Under the pieces are notes generated by a model. That model saw nothing but the letters and a program-made list of their open reading frames with translations. It ran no database searches and was not told where the DNA came from. Positions 7,229 to 15,873 of a stretch of DNA of 17,240 nt are shown in pieces; position 1 is the stretch's first letter, and each line of letters starts with the position of its first letter. The DNA comes from an uncultured Holophagaceae bacterium (GTDB lineage: Bacteria; Acidobacteriota; Holophagae; Holophagales; Holophagaceae). The translations under genes were made by a program, and so were the position numbers. Location: NCBI GenBank assembly GCA_903890595.1, contig CAITBU010000491.1, positions 1-17,240 of the forward strand. Direction: 5' to 3'.

Positions 7229-8473
7229 ATGACCATCCCCCAAGCATTGCGTCAGGCCGACCCCGCCATCTCCGAGGCCCTCGAGCTCGAGGTTGTCCGG
7301 CAGCGCCAGAACCTGGAGCTGATCGCCTCCGAGAACTATGCCTCCCTGCCCGTCCTGCAGGCCATGGGCACCCACTTCGCCAACAAGTACGCCGAGGGCT
7401 ACCCTGGCCGGCGCTACTACGGCGGCTGCGTGAACATGGATCGGGTCGAGGACCTGGCCCGCAATCGCGCCAAGGAGCTCTTCGGGGCCGACCACGCCAA
7501 CGTGCAACCCCACAGCGGCGCCCAGGCCAACATGGCCGTCTATTTCGCCGTCCTCAAGCCCGGCGATACGGTACTTGGACTGGATCTGGCCCATGGGGGT
7601 CACCTCACCCACGGGCACCCGCTCAACAGCTCTGGACTGCTCTACAAGTTCATCGGTTACCACGTGAGCCGGGACACCGAGCGGGTGGACATGGACGAGG
7701 TCCGCCGCCTGGCCCAGGAGCACAGGCCCCGCATGATCGTGGTGGGGGCCTCGGCCTATCCCCGGATCTTCGATTTTGCGGCCTTCCGGGCCATCGCGGA
7801 TGAGGTGGGCGCCCTGGTGATGGTGGACATGGCCCACATCGCGGGACTGGTGGCCACGGGTCTGCACCCCAGCCCCGTCCCCCACGCCGACTTCGTCACC
7901 TCGACCACTCACAAGACCCTGCGGGGCCCCCGGGGCGGGCTGATTCTCTGCAAGGAAAAGTACGCCAAGGACCTGGATCGTGCCCTCTTCCCCGGCGTCC
8001 AGGGGGGGCCCCTGATGCATGTGATCGCCGCCAAGGGGGTGGCCTTCGGGGAAGCTTTGCGCGCCGACTTCAAGACCTATCAGCAACAGGTCCTGCGCAA
8101 CGCATCCTGTCTGGCCTCCGCCCTGACCCAGAAGGGCTGGCGGGTGGTCTCTGGAGGCACCGACAACCACCTGCTCCTGGTGGATGTATTCGGCCAGGGA
8201 ATCATGGGCAACGAGGCGGAAAAGACCCTCGACCACGCCGGCATCACGGTCAACAAGAATGGAATTCCCTTCGACCCCAATCCGCCCATGAAGCCCTCGG
8301 GAATTCGCCTTGGTTCACCGGCGGTCACCACCCGGGGCATGAAGGAACCCGAGATGGAGCTCATCGCCGGGTGGATCGATACAGCCCTCCGGAACCGCAC
8401 CGATGAGGCCGCTGTGGCCCAGGTCCAGCGGGAAGTCTTCGAGCTCACCAGCCATTTCCCCATCCCGGAATAG
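7229..8473 (+). CDS. glyA: serine hydroxymethyltransferase
   Basis: This is a PLP enzyme interconverting glycine plus 5,10-methylene-THF with serine plus THF. At 414 residues it has the family length. Visible landmarks are LELIASENYAS (29-39), the NKYAEGYPGRRYYGGC stretch (52-67), HSGAQAN (95-101), the PLP-contacting VMVDMAHIAG with Asp200 and His203, and the Schiff-base Lys229 in TSTTHKTLRGPRGG. The frame stays open for 216 codons upstream, but that extension lies over the exporter gene and is rich in Pro, Arg and Gly; ATG 7229 gives the normal N-terminus. It heads the gcv genes, so C1 units released by the T-protein can be spent directly on a second glycine to make serine, which SdaA downstream would use. 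Confidence 0.97.
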   Translation: MTIPQALRQADPAISEALELEVVRQRQNLELIASENYASLPVLQAMGTHFANKYAEGYPGRRYYGGCVNMDRVEDLARNRAKELFGADHANVQPHSGAQANMAVYFAVLKPGDTVLGLDLAHGGHLTHGHPLNSSGLLYKFIGYHVSRDTERVDMDEVRRLAQEHRPRMIVVGASAYPRIFDFAAFRAIADEVGALVMVDMAHIAGLVATGLHPSPVPHADFVTSTTHKTLRGPRGGLILCKEKYAKDLDRALFPGVQGGPLMHVIAAKGVAFGEALRADFKTYQQQVLRNASCLASALTQKGWRVVSGGTDNHLLLVDVFGQGIMGNEAEKTLDHAGITVNKNGIPFDPNPPMKPSGIRLGSPAVTTRGMKEPEMELIAGWIDTALRNRTDEAAVAQVQREVFELTSHFPIPE

Positions 8474-8517
8474 CACCACCCCCACACCCCATGCCCGTCC
8501 ACGCTGCCGGAGCCACC

Positions 8518-9621
8518 ATGTCCGAGACGAAGAAGACACCCCTGAATGCGGCCCACCGGGCCCTCGGCGCCAAGATGGTCGACTTTGGCGGCTGGGACAT
8601 GCCGGTCCAGTACCCCCAGGGGATCATTGCGGAGCACATCGCCGTACGCACCAAGGTCGGACTCTTCGACGTCAGCCACATGGGGGAGCTCCGGGTTCAG
8701 GGTCCCCAGGCCATGGCCTTCCTCGACTGGCTGACGCCCAACGCGGTCGCACGCCTGGCCAAGGGTCAGATCCACTACACGGCCTTCCTCTATGAGAACG
8801 GCACCTTCGTGGATGACCTGCTGCTCCACAAGATCAGCGACGACGAGTACCTGCTGGTGGTGAACGCCTCCAACATCGAGAAGGACTTCGCTTGGGTACA
8901 GGAGCACGCGGCTGCGTGGCAGGTCACGGTGACGAACGAGAGCGACGCCACGGGGCAGATCGCTCTGCAGGGTCCCCTCTCGCTGGAGGTGCTGCAGCCC
9001 CTGGTGGACATCGACCTCTCCGAAATCAAGTACTACTGGTTCGCCTACGGGAAGTTCCAGGGGCTGCCGGTCATGATCTCGCGGACGGGCTACACCGGAG
9101 AGGATGGCTACGAGATCTACTGCCCCGCCGCCAGCACTGAATCCGTCTGGAACGCTGTCATGGCGCAAGGGCAGCCTCTTGGTCTGATACCGACGGGCCT
9201 GGGCTGCCGGAACACCCTGCGCCTGGAAGCCAAGATGTCCCTCTATGGGCACGAGATTGATGACACCACCAACGCCCTGGAAGCTGACCTGGGTTGGATC
9301 ATCAAGCTCCAGAAGGGCTTCTTCCTGGGCCGGGACGAGCTGCTCTTGGCCAAGGCCCGGGGCCTGACCCGCAAGCTCGTCGGGTTCCGGATGCTGGAGA
9401 AGCGGGACATCGCCCGGGATCACATGAACGTCCTGGTGGATGGGCTGGTCGCCGGCCATGTCACCAGCGGCGCCCCCAGCACCACCTGCGGCATCAACCT
9501 GGGGCTCTGCTATGTGCCGCTGGCCTCCACAGAGATCGGGACCCGGATCCAGATTGAGATCCGCGGCAAGGCCTGTGAGGCCGAGGTCGCAGCCACACCC
9601 TTCTACAAGCGCGCGAAGTAA
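8518..9621 (+). CDS. gcvT: glycine cleavage system T-protein (aminomethyltransferase)
   Basis: The T-protein moves the C1 unit from aminomethyl-lipoyl GcvH to THF, releasing ammonia. From ATG 8518 it is 367 residues, normal for the family. An ATG at 8491 is in frame, but GGAG at 8509-8512 points to 8518 (MSETKKTPLN). Landmarks are GAKMVDFGGWDMPVQY (17-32), the catalytic Asp in GTFVDDLLL (Asp99/100), TGYTGEDGYEIY with folate-contacting Tyr192 and Glu199, and GLGCRNTLRLEAKMSLYGHE (228-247). In that last motif most family members have Arg-Asp; here it is Arg231-Asn232. The folate-binding Arg is kept, so activity is expected. It starts 44 bp after glyA in the same transcript. Confidence 0.96.
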   Translation: MSETKKTPLNAAHRALGAKMVDFGGWDMPVQYPQGIIAEHIAVRTKVGLFDVSHMGELRVQGPQAMAFLDWLTPNAVARLAKGQIHYTAFLYENGTFVDDLLLHKISDDEYLLVVNASNIEKDFAWVQEHAAAWQVTVTNESDATGQIALQGPLSLEVLQPLVDIDLSEIKYYWFAYGKFQGLPVMISRTGYTGEDGYEIYCPAASTESVWNAVMAQGQPLGLIPTGLGCRNTLRLEAKMSLYGHEIDDTTNALEADLGWIIKLQKGFFLGRDELLLAKARGLTRKLVGFRMLEKRDIARDHMNVLVDGLVAGHVTSGAPSTTCGINLGLCYVPLASTEIGTRIQIEIRGKACEAEVAATPFYKRAK

Positions 9622-9637
9622 TTCCCCCCCAACCCAA

Positions 9638-9660
9638 GGCCGGCTTCGAAGCCGCCGGCC
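9638..9660 (+). repeat. GC-rich hairpin between gcvT and gcvH
   Basis: GGCCGGC (9638-9644) and GCCGGCC (9654-9660) can pair, or, shifted, the perfect palindrome CGGCTTCGAAGCCG (9641-9654) can form the stem core. There is no T-run, so it is not a standard terminator. It lies 22 bp before the gcvH start and could protect or process the message, or lower expression of downstream genes. Confidence 0.5.
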
Positions 9661-9681
9661 CGGCCACTGATGGAGGTCACC

Positions 9682-10068
9682 ATGTATCCTGCTGACGCGA
9701 AGTACACCAAGAACCACGAGTTCATCCGGCCCCTGGGGGACGGCACCGCCCTGGTGGGCATCACCACCTACGCCCAGGAAGCCATGGGGGACGTGGTGTT
9801 CGTCGACCTGCCAGAAGTCGGCGAGAGCTTTGAGGCTGGCGCAGAGTTCGGCACGGTGGAGTCCGTCAAGACCGTTGCTGAAATTTTTCTGCCGTCCTCC
9901 GGGGAAGTCGTGGAGCTGAACACCGAGCTGGAGTCCCACCCAGAGTTCATCAACGAGGACGCCTTCGGCAAGGGCTGGCTCATCAAGATCCGCCTCGCGG
10001 GCGACCTGAACCCTGAGCTGCTGGATGCCACCGCCTACGCGCAGTTGGTGGCGGAAGAGAGCCACTGA
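9682..10068 (+). CDS. gcvH: glycine cleavage system H-protein (lipoyl carrier)
   Basis: GcvH carries the aminomethyl group on a lipoyl arm between the P, T and L proteins. The product is 128 residues, family length. The lipoylation site is Lys63 in GTVESVKTVAEIF (58-70), with the Glu-Ser-Val-Lys core intact. A 5' in-frame ATG at 9670 would add four residues, but GGAGGT at 9672-9677 lies between the two ATGs with ideal spacing to 9682, so that ATG is chosen (MYPADAKYTKNHEF). It needs lipoylation; lipA, at the right end of the window, encodes the sulfur-inserting enzyme. No lipB or lplA is seen here. Confidence 0.97.
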   Translation: MYPADAKYTKNHEFIRPLGDGTALVGITTYAQEAMGDVVFVDLPEVGESFEAGAEFGTVESVKTVAEIFLPSSGEVVELNTELESHPEFINEDAFGKGWLIKIRLAGDLNPELLDATAYAQLVAEESH

Positions 10069-10092
10069 ACCTTTCTTCTCCTGGAGGCCGCC

Positions 10093-11445
10093 ATGCGCTA
10101 CCTGCCCTCATCCCCCATCGAGGACCGAGCCCTCCTGGACGCCATCGGCGTCGCGGATGCCGAAGCCCTGCTCACGGGCATTCCAGAACCCCTGCGCCTG
10201 CGGCGGGAGCTGGACCTCCCAACCCAGTCCTCGGAGCAGGAGGTAGCCGGGCAGATGCAGGCCATGGCCAACCGGAACACGCGCTTCTGCGCCCAGTTCC
10301 TCGGGGCAGGGGCCTACGACCACTTTGTGCCCTCAGCCATCGACGCCCTCATCAGCCGGCAGGAGTGGTTCACGGCCTACACGCCCTACCAACCCGAGAT
10401 CAGCCAAGGCACCCTGCAGCACCTCTTCGAGTACCAGACCCTGATCTGCGATCTGACCGGACTCGAGGTCACCAACGCCAGCCTCTACGACGGCGGCACA
10501 TCCTGTGTGGAAGCCGCCCTCATGGCGGTGCGCGTGGCCAAGAAGCGGCACACGGTGCTGGTGAGCCGTGGCCTCCACCCCCTCTACCGCGACGTCCTCG
10601 CGACCAACTTCGCACCCCATGCAGAGCTGAACCTGGTGGAAGTGGGCCTCAAGGACGGCGTCACAGACCTCGCTGATCTGCAGGCGAAGCTCAGCAGCGA
10701 CGTGGCCGCGGTGCTGGTCGGCTATCCCAACTTCCTAGGGGCTGTGGAGGACCTTGCAGCCCTGGCTGGCCCCATCCACGCTGCGGGAGCCTTGTTGGTG
10801 AGCGTCACCCAGGAGGCCTTTGCCTTCGGCTGGCTGGAGGCCCCGGGCAGGGTGGGCGCCGACATGGCCTGTGGCGAGGCCATGAGCCTGGGCAACAAGC
10901 CCACCTATGGCGGCCCCTTTCTGGGCTTCCTGGCGGTGAAGGATGCCCACAAGCGCGAGCTTCCGGGCCGGTTGGTGGGGCAGGCCAAAGACCTTCAGGA
11001 CCGCACTGGCTACGTGTTGACCCTCACCGCCCGCGAGCAGCACATCCGCCGCGACAAGGCCACCAGCAACATCTGCTCGAACCAGGGCCTGGTGACTCTG
11101 CGGGCCAACATCTTCATGCAACTGGCTGGGCCCGAGGGACTGCGTGGGCTGGCAAAGCAAAACGCCGCCAAGGCCCAGTACCTCCGGCAGCGACTGCTGG
11201 GCCTTCCAGACATGGCTGTGGTGGATGACCAGCCCTTCTTCAACGAGTTCGTCCTCCGGTACACCGGTGACTACGCCGCGCTGGAGGAGGCCTGCCTCCA
11301 GGAGAGCCTGCTCCCGGGGCTGGATCTGGGCCGCTACTACCCCGAGTACCAGGGCTGCATCCTCTGGTGCGCCACCGAGCTCCACACCCGCCAGATGATC
11401 GAGAGCCTCGTCGAGATCCTGGCCCGCGTCCCCGCTACGGTCTAA
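10093..11445 (+). CDS. gcvPA: glycine dehydrogenase (decarboxylating) subunit 1
   Basis: This is the N-terminal-half subunit of the split P-protein, 450 residues. It forms a heterotetramer with GcvPB and shapes the active site, while the PLP lysine is on the partner. Family features seen are MRYLPSSPIEDRALLDAIG at the N-terminus, FLGAGAYDHFVPSAID (69-84), FTAYTPYQPEISQGTLQHLFEYQT (93-116) and LTGLEVTNASLYDGGTS (121-137), then SLGNKPTYGGPFLGFLA further on. GGAGG at 10082-10086 serves the ATG. The gap from gcvH is 24 bp and to gcvPB 11 bp. The split form is common in Gram-positives, Thermotogae and several deep Gram-negative lineages, whereas enterobacteria have one fused gcvP. Confidence 0.96.
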   Translation: MRYLPSSPIEDRALLDAIGVADAEALLTGIPEPLRLRRELDLPTQSSEQEVAGQMQAMANRNTRFCAQFLGAGAYDHFVPSAIDALISRQEWFTAYTPYQPEISQGTLQHLFEYQTLICDLTGLEVTNASLYDGGTSCVEAALMAVRVAKKRHTVLVSRGLHPLYRDVLATNFAPHAELNLVEVGLKDGVTDLADLQAKLSSDVAAVLVGYPNFLGAVEDLAALAGPIHAAGALLVSVTQEAFAFGWLEAPGRVGADMACGEAMSLGNKPTYGGPFLGFLAVKDAHKRELPGRLVGQAKDLQDRTGYVLTLTAREQHIRRDKATSNICSNQGLVTLRANIFMQLAGPEGLRGLAKQNAAKAQYLRQRLLGLPDMAVVDDQPFFNEFVLRYTGDYAALEEACLQESLLPGLDLGRYYPEYQGCILWCATELHTRQMIESLVEILARVPATV

Positions 11446-11456
11446 GGAGAACCCCC

Positions 11457-13001
11457 ATGTTCCTTCGTCAGCGCGAACCCCTCATCTTCGAGCGCTCGGT
11501 CCCCGGCAAGCGGGGGATGGACCTCCCGAGACTGGACGTGCCTGAGGCCCAGGACACCCGGCCTGCCCACCTCCGCCGCAGCAGCTTTGACGCCCTGCCG
11601 GAGCTGAGCGAGGTGGACGTCATCCGGCACTTCACGCGGCTTTCGAAGTGGAACTATGGTGTGGACGACGGCATCTATCCGCTGGGTTCCTGCACCATGA
11701 AGCACAACCCCCGCCTGAACGAAAAAGTGGCGGGCCTGGCCGGCTTCACCGACAGCCACCCCATGGCGCCCGATGCCCTGGTGCAGGGCAATCTGGAGCT
11801 GGTCTACACCCTCCAGTCCTGGCTACAGGAGATCACAGGACTGCCTGGCGTCACCCTCCAGCCCAGTGCCGGTGCCGCTGGCGAACTCACGGGCGTGATG
11901 CTCATCCGCGCCTACCACCTGTCCCGGGGGGCCCAGCGCCGCGTAATCCTGATCCCCGATAGCGGCCATGGCACCAACCCCGCCACCGCCGCCATGGCGG
12001 GCTACGACGTGGTGGAGATGCCCTCCCAGCCGGATGGCACCATCAGCTTCGCAGACGTCACGGACCCCTCCAGCGGCAAGGTCCGCAAGGGGTTGCTTAG
12101 CCTGGTGGCCGAGCTGGGTCCCGAGATCGCCGGCGCCATGATCACCAACCCCAACACCGTGGGCGTCTTTGAGTACCGCTTCAAAGAGATCAGCGACCTG
12201 CTCCACAGCATCGACGCCCTGGTCTACATGGATGGCGCCAACATGAACGCACTCATCGGCGTGGCGCGGCCCGGGGACTTCGGTGTGGACGTCATGCACC
12301 TGAACCTGCACAAGACCTTCTCCACGCCCCACGGCGGGGGCGGCCCTGGGGCCGGGCCGGTCTGCTGTGCCGAGAAGCTGCGCCCCTTCCTGCCCGTACC
12401 CGTGGTGGTCCGTGACACGGTGAAGGCGGGCGAGGGCGCAGAGCCTACCCACACCTACCACTGGGACTGGGATCGCCCCCAGAGCATCGGCAAGGTGCAC
12501 ACCTTCTATGGCAACTTCGGGATCCTGGTGCGGGCTCTGACCTACTGCCTGAGCCACGGCTCAGATGGCCTCAAGGCCGCCACCCTGAGGGCCATCGTGA
12601 ACGCCAACTACATCCGGGTGCGGCTGCAGGGTGCCTACGCCCTCCACATCGACTCCCCCAGCCTCCACGAGGTGGTCTTCAGCGACACCCTCCAGGCGAA
12701 GCGCGAGGTACACACCTTGGACATCGCCAAGCGGCTCATCGACCACGGCTACCACCCACCGACGATCTACTTCCCACTCATCGTGCCGGGCGCCATGATG
12801 ATCGAGCCCACCGAGAGCGAAGACAAATACGAGCTGGATGCGTTCTGCGACACCATGCTCACCATTGCCCGGGAGGCCGAGGAAATCCCCGAGGCGCTCC
12901 ACCACGCACCCATCCTCGCGCCCCTGCGTCGGCTCGACGAGACCACCGCCGCCCGCAAGCCTGTGCTGAGGTGGCAGAAGCCTGCTGCCGTGCAGGCATG
13001 A
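11457..13001 (+). CDS. gcvPB: glycine dehydrogenase (decarboxylating) subunit 2
   Basis: This PLP-bearing subunit decarboxylates glycine and loads the aminomethyl group on lipoyl-GcvH. It is 514 residues from ATG 11457, fitting the family. Landmarks are the YPLGSCTMKHNPRLNE block (74-89), QPSAGAAGELTGVMLIRAYH (135-154), PDSGHGTNPATAAM (167-180), the PLP-contacting Asp259 in YMDGANMNA, and the Schiff-base Lys286 in HLNLHKTFSTPHGGGGPG. The frame is open 30 codons further up inside gcvPA, but AAGGAG at 11444-11449, overlapping the gcvPA stop, fixes the start at 11457. Its TGA stop shares bases with the sdaA start, so the two are translationally coupled. Confidence 0.97.
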   Translation: MFLRQREPLIFERSVPGKRGMDLPRLDVPEAQDTRPAHLRRSSFDALPELSEVDVIRHFTRLSKWNYGVDDGIYPLGSCTMKHNPRLNEKVAGLAGFTDSHPMAPDALVQGNLELVYTLQSWLQEITGLPGVTLQPSAGAAGELTGVMLIRAYHLSRGAQRRVILIPDSGHGTNPATAAMAGYDVVEMPSQPDGTISFADVTDPSSGKVRKGLLSLVAELGPEIAGAMITNPNTVGVFEYRFKEISDLLHSIDALVYMDGANMNALIGVARPGDFGVDVMHLNLHKTFSTPHGGGGPGAGPVCCAEKLRPFLPVPVVVRDTVKAGEGAEPTHTYHWDWDRPQSIGKVHTFYGNFGILVRALTYCLSHGSDGLKAATLRAIVNANYIRVRLQGAYALHIDSPSLHEVVFSDTLQAKREVHTLDIAKRLIDHGYHPPTIYFPLIVPGAMMIEPTESEDKYELDAFCDTMLTIAREAEEIPEALHHAPILAPLRRLDETTAARKPVLRWQKPAAVQA

Positions 13002-14398
13002 ACCTCTCCATCTTTGAGCTCTTCCGAATCGGCATCGGTCCCAGCTCGTCCCACACCGTGGGACCCATGCGGGCCGCCCGCACCTTCATCCTGGACCTGG
13101 CGAATGCCGGCAAGCTGGGGGCTGTGGCAGCGGTGAAGGTGGAGCTGTTCGGCAGTCTCGGAGCCACGGGAAGGGGGCATGGCAGCGACAAGGCCGTCCT
13201 GTTGGGCCTCATGGGCGAGACCCCCGAGGGTGTGGCGGTGGGGGAGGTCGACAATCTGGTGGCCCGGGTGCGTGTTCTCGAGCGCCTCTCCTTGCTTCAC
13301 CTGCACGAAGTGGAGTTCCGGGAGGCGGAGCACCTGCAGCTCCTCCTGAAGAACTTGCCCTATCACCCGAACGGCATGCGCTTCACAGCCCTGAACGCTG
13401 CCGGCTCCGTTTTGAGCGCGCGGGTCTTCTACTCCGTGGGTGGGGGGTTTGTGGTGGAGGAAGGGGTGACCAAACAAGCGCCCCAGGGACCTGAACCTCC
13501 CCATGCCTTCCGCACGGGCGAAGAACTACTCAGGCGCTGCCGGGACGCCGGCTTATCTGTCGGTCGGCTCATGCTGGAGAACGAGCGCACTTGGCGCTCC
13601 CGGCGGGAGATCTACGAGGGCCTGCTGAACATCTGGTCGGTCATGCAGGCCTGCGTGAAGCGGGGTTGCACCACCGAGGGGATTCTCCCGGGCGGCCTGC
13701 AGGTCCCTCGCCGCGCGCCGTCCCTCTATCGGCGGCTCACCGAGACCCCGGAGTCGGGCCTGCGGGATCCCCTCACAGCCATCGACTTCGTCAGCCTCTA
13801 CGCCCTGGCGGTGAACGAAGAGAACGCCGCCGGCGGCCGCGTGGTGACCGCCCCAACCAATGGCGCCGCCGGGATCATCCCGGCGGTGCTGCACTACTAC
13901 CATCGCTTCGTCCCCGGGGCCTCAGAGGAAGGCGTGGTGCGCTTCCTGCTGACAGCGGGGGCCATCGGGGCCCTCTACAAGGAAAATGCCTCCATCAGCG
14001 GAGCCGAGGTCGGCTGCCAGGGGGAGGTGGGGGTCGCCTGCTCCATGGCGGCCGGGGCCTTGGCGGAGGTGCTCGGAGGGACGCCCGGTCAGGTGGAGAA
14101 TGCCGCCGAGATCGGGCTGGAACACAACCTCGGCCTGACCTGCGATCCCATCGGCGGCCTGGTCCAGGTTCCCTGCATCGAGCGCAACGCCATGGCCGCT
14201 GTGAAGGCCATCAATGCCGCCCGGATGTCGATGTATGGCGACGGTGAGCACTTCGTCAGCCTCGACAAGGTCATTCGCACCATGCGGGAGACCGGTGCGG
14301 ACATGAAGAGCAAGTACAAGGAAACCTCCCTCGGCGGGTTGGCGCTCGCCCATCCTGACTCCCCGCGCGACTACACCGTCAACCTGCCGGAGTGCTAA
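12998..14398 (+). CDS. sdaA: L-serine dehydratase (iron-sulfur type, single chain)
   Basis: The enzyme converts L-serine to pyruvate and ammonia using a [4Fe-4S] cluster. The 466-residue chain contains both the beta (about 1-160) and alpha (about 180-466) parts. IFELFRIGIGPSSSHTVGPM (5-24) is the family N-terminus. Expected cluster cysteines are Cys340 (AEVGCQGEVG), Cys382 (GLTCDPIGG) and Cys393 (QVPCIER), with the same spacing as those known in the Legionella enzyme. The last residue, Cys466, matches the C-terminal Cys that enters the active site and caps the cluster there. ATG 12998 overlaps the gcvPB stop as ATGA. Its place inside the gcv operon ties glycine breakdown to pyruvate formation. 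Confidence 0.96.
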   Translation: MNLSIFELFRIGIGPSSSHTVGPMRAARTFILDLANAGKLGAVAAVKVELFGSLGATGRGHGSDKAVLLGLMGETPEGVAVGEVDNLVARVRVLERLSLLHLHEVEFREAEHLQLLLKNLPYHPNGMRFTALNAAGSVLSARVFYSVGGGFVVEEGVTKQAPQGPEPPHAFRTGEELLRRCRDAGLSVGRLMLENERTWRSRREIYEGLLNIWSVMQACVKRGCTTEGILPGGLQVPRRAPSLYRRLTETPESGLRDPLTAIDFVSLYALAVNEENAAGGRVVTAPTNGAAGIIPAVLHYYHRFVPGASEEGVVRFLLTAGAIGALYKENASISGAEVGCQGEVGVACSMAAGALAEVLGGTPGQVENAAEIGLEHNLGLTCDPIGGLVQVPCIERNAMAAVKAINAARMSMYGDGEHFVSLDKVIRTMRETGADMKSKYKETSLGGLALAHPDSPRDYTVNLPEC

Positions 14399-14426
14399 CC
14401 CCAGCGGCCTGCCCAGGAGCTTTCCC

Positions 14427-15842
14427 ATGGCGACTTTCGACCTCATCGTGATCGGCTCAGGCCCCGGCGGCTACATCGCGGCCATCCGCGCCGCCCAGTT
14501 GGGACTGGAGACCGCCATCGTAGAGCGGGACCCCGCCGGCCTCGGTGGCACTTGCCTCCGGCGCGGCTGCATTCCCGCCAAGACCTGGCTGGAGACCGCG
14601 CACCGGTTTGGGCACATGTCTGATCTTGCGGACTACGGCATCGCCGGGGTCGACACCTCCCAACTGAGGGCCGACCTGGCCGCCATCGTGAAGCGCAAGA
14701 ACCGCATCGTCATGAAGGGTGGCAAGGGCATAGAGTTCCTCATGAAGAAGAACAAGGTGACGATCCTGCGAGGCAGCGCCCGTCTCCTGGGCGGCGGCGG
14801 CGTGGAAGTGCAGGGCGCCGAGACAGAGACCCACCAGGCCCGGAAGATCATCCTGGCCACGGGCTCCCGGCCCCAGACCATCCCGGGCCTGGCGACGGAT
14901 GGCATCCGCATCCTGAACAGTGACCACGTGCTGGACCTCACCGAGCTTCCCGGCCACCTGATGGTGCTGGGGGCCGGTGCCATCGGTGTGGAGTTCGCCT
15001 CCGTCTTCAGCCGCCTGGGCTGCAAGGTGACCCTGGTGGAGCTTCAGGAGCGGCTTCTGCCGTTGGAGGATCGAGCCATCGGGGAAGAGCTGGCCAAGAT
15101 CTTCGTCAAGCAGCTGAAGATGGATGTCCGCGTGAAGACCCGGATCGTCTCCATCGAGCGCCAGGAAGACGGCATTCTGGCCCTGTTGGAGGGGGAGAAG
15201 CCGGGCCTGGTGGCCTGCTCCCACCTGCTTGTGGCCGTGGGGCGGGGTCCCGTCACGGCGGACCTGGGGCTGGATGCCACCCGGGCCATCGTAGAGCGGG
15301 GCTTCGTGTCGGTGGATGCGTTCATGCGCACCGCCGAGCCGGACCTGCTGGCCATCGGCGACATCGTCAGGACCCCACTTTTGGCCCATGTGGCCTCGGA
15401 CGAAGGCGTCGTCGCCGCCGAGCAGGCCGCCCTGGAGCTGGGCCGGGACGCCCACCCCCACGCCATCGACTACGAGCTGGTGCCAAGCTGCACCTACTGC
15501 GAACCAGAAGTGGGCTGCCTCGGGCTCTCAGAGGAGCAGGCCCGGGAGCGCTTCACCGACGTCGAAGTCGGCAGCTTCCCCTTCATGCCCCTGGCCAAAG
15601 CCAACATCCTTGGGGAGCCCCACGGGTTCATCAAGGTCGTCGCCACCAAGGCCACGGGTAAGATCCTCGGCATCCACATCCTCGGCCCCAAAGCCACGGA
15701 GCTGGTGGCCTCCAGTGTGGCGCTCCTTGGCGGCGGTTTCACGGTGGACCAACTGATCCACACCATGTATCCCCACCCCACCCTGAACGAGGCCTTCCCT
15801 GAGGCTGCCCGCAATGTCTACGGGCGTGCCTTGAATCTGTGA
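14427..15842 (+). CDS. lpdA: dihydrolipoyl dehydrogenase (glycine cleavage L-protein)
   Basis: This FAD enzyme reoxidises dihydrolipoyl-GcvH and makes NADH. It has 471 residues, normal length. The FAD-binding GSGPGGYIAAIRAAQLG is at 10-26, and the redox disulfide is Cys43/Cys48 in GGTCLRRGCIPAK (usual form GGTCLNVGCIPSK). The NAD-binding MVLGAGAIGVEFASVFSRLG lies mid-chain, followed by LLAIGDI of the second FAD contact. The dimer-interface catalytic pair is His450-Glu455 in HPTLNEAF. AGGAG at 14415-14419 serves the start, 28 bp after sdaA. Being in the operon, it is probably dedicated to glycine cleavage; it could also serve 2-oxoacid dehydrogenases, which are not seen here. Confidence 0.97.
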   Translation: MATFDLIVIGSGPGGYIAAIRAAQLGLETAIVERDPAGLGGTCLRRGCIPAKTWLETAHRFGHMSDLADYGIAGVDTSQLRADLAAIVKRKNRIVMKGGKGIEFLMKKNKVTILRGSARLLGGGGVEVQGAETETHQARKIILATGSRPQTIPGLATDGIRILNSDHVLDLTELPGHLMVLGAGAIGVEFASVFSRLGCKVTLVELQERLLPLEDRAIGEELAKIFVKQLKMDVRVKTRIVSIERQEDGILALLEGEKPGLVACSHLLVAVGRGPVTADLGLDATRAIVERGFVSVDAFMRTAEPDLLAIGDIVRTPLLAHVASDEGVVAAEQAALELGRDAHPHAIDYELVPSCTYCEPEVGCLGLSEEQARERFTDVEVGSFPFMPLAKANILGEPHGFIKVVATKATGKILGIHILGPKATELVASSVALLGGGFTVDQLIHTMYPHPTLNEAFPEAARNVYGRALNL

Positions 15843-15873
15843 TGACGATCAGCCGACCCAAGCAGGAGCCATA

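Noticed and set aside
8080..10065. 661-codon minus-strand open frame opposite glyA, gcvT and gcvH
   Set aside because: It is a shadow of GC-rich coding sequence: three well-identified genes lie on the plus strand and the minus product shows no family motif.
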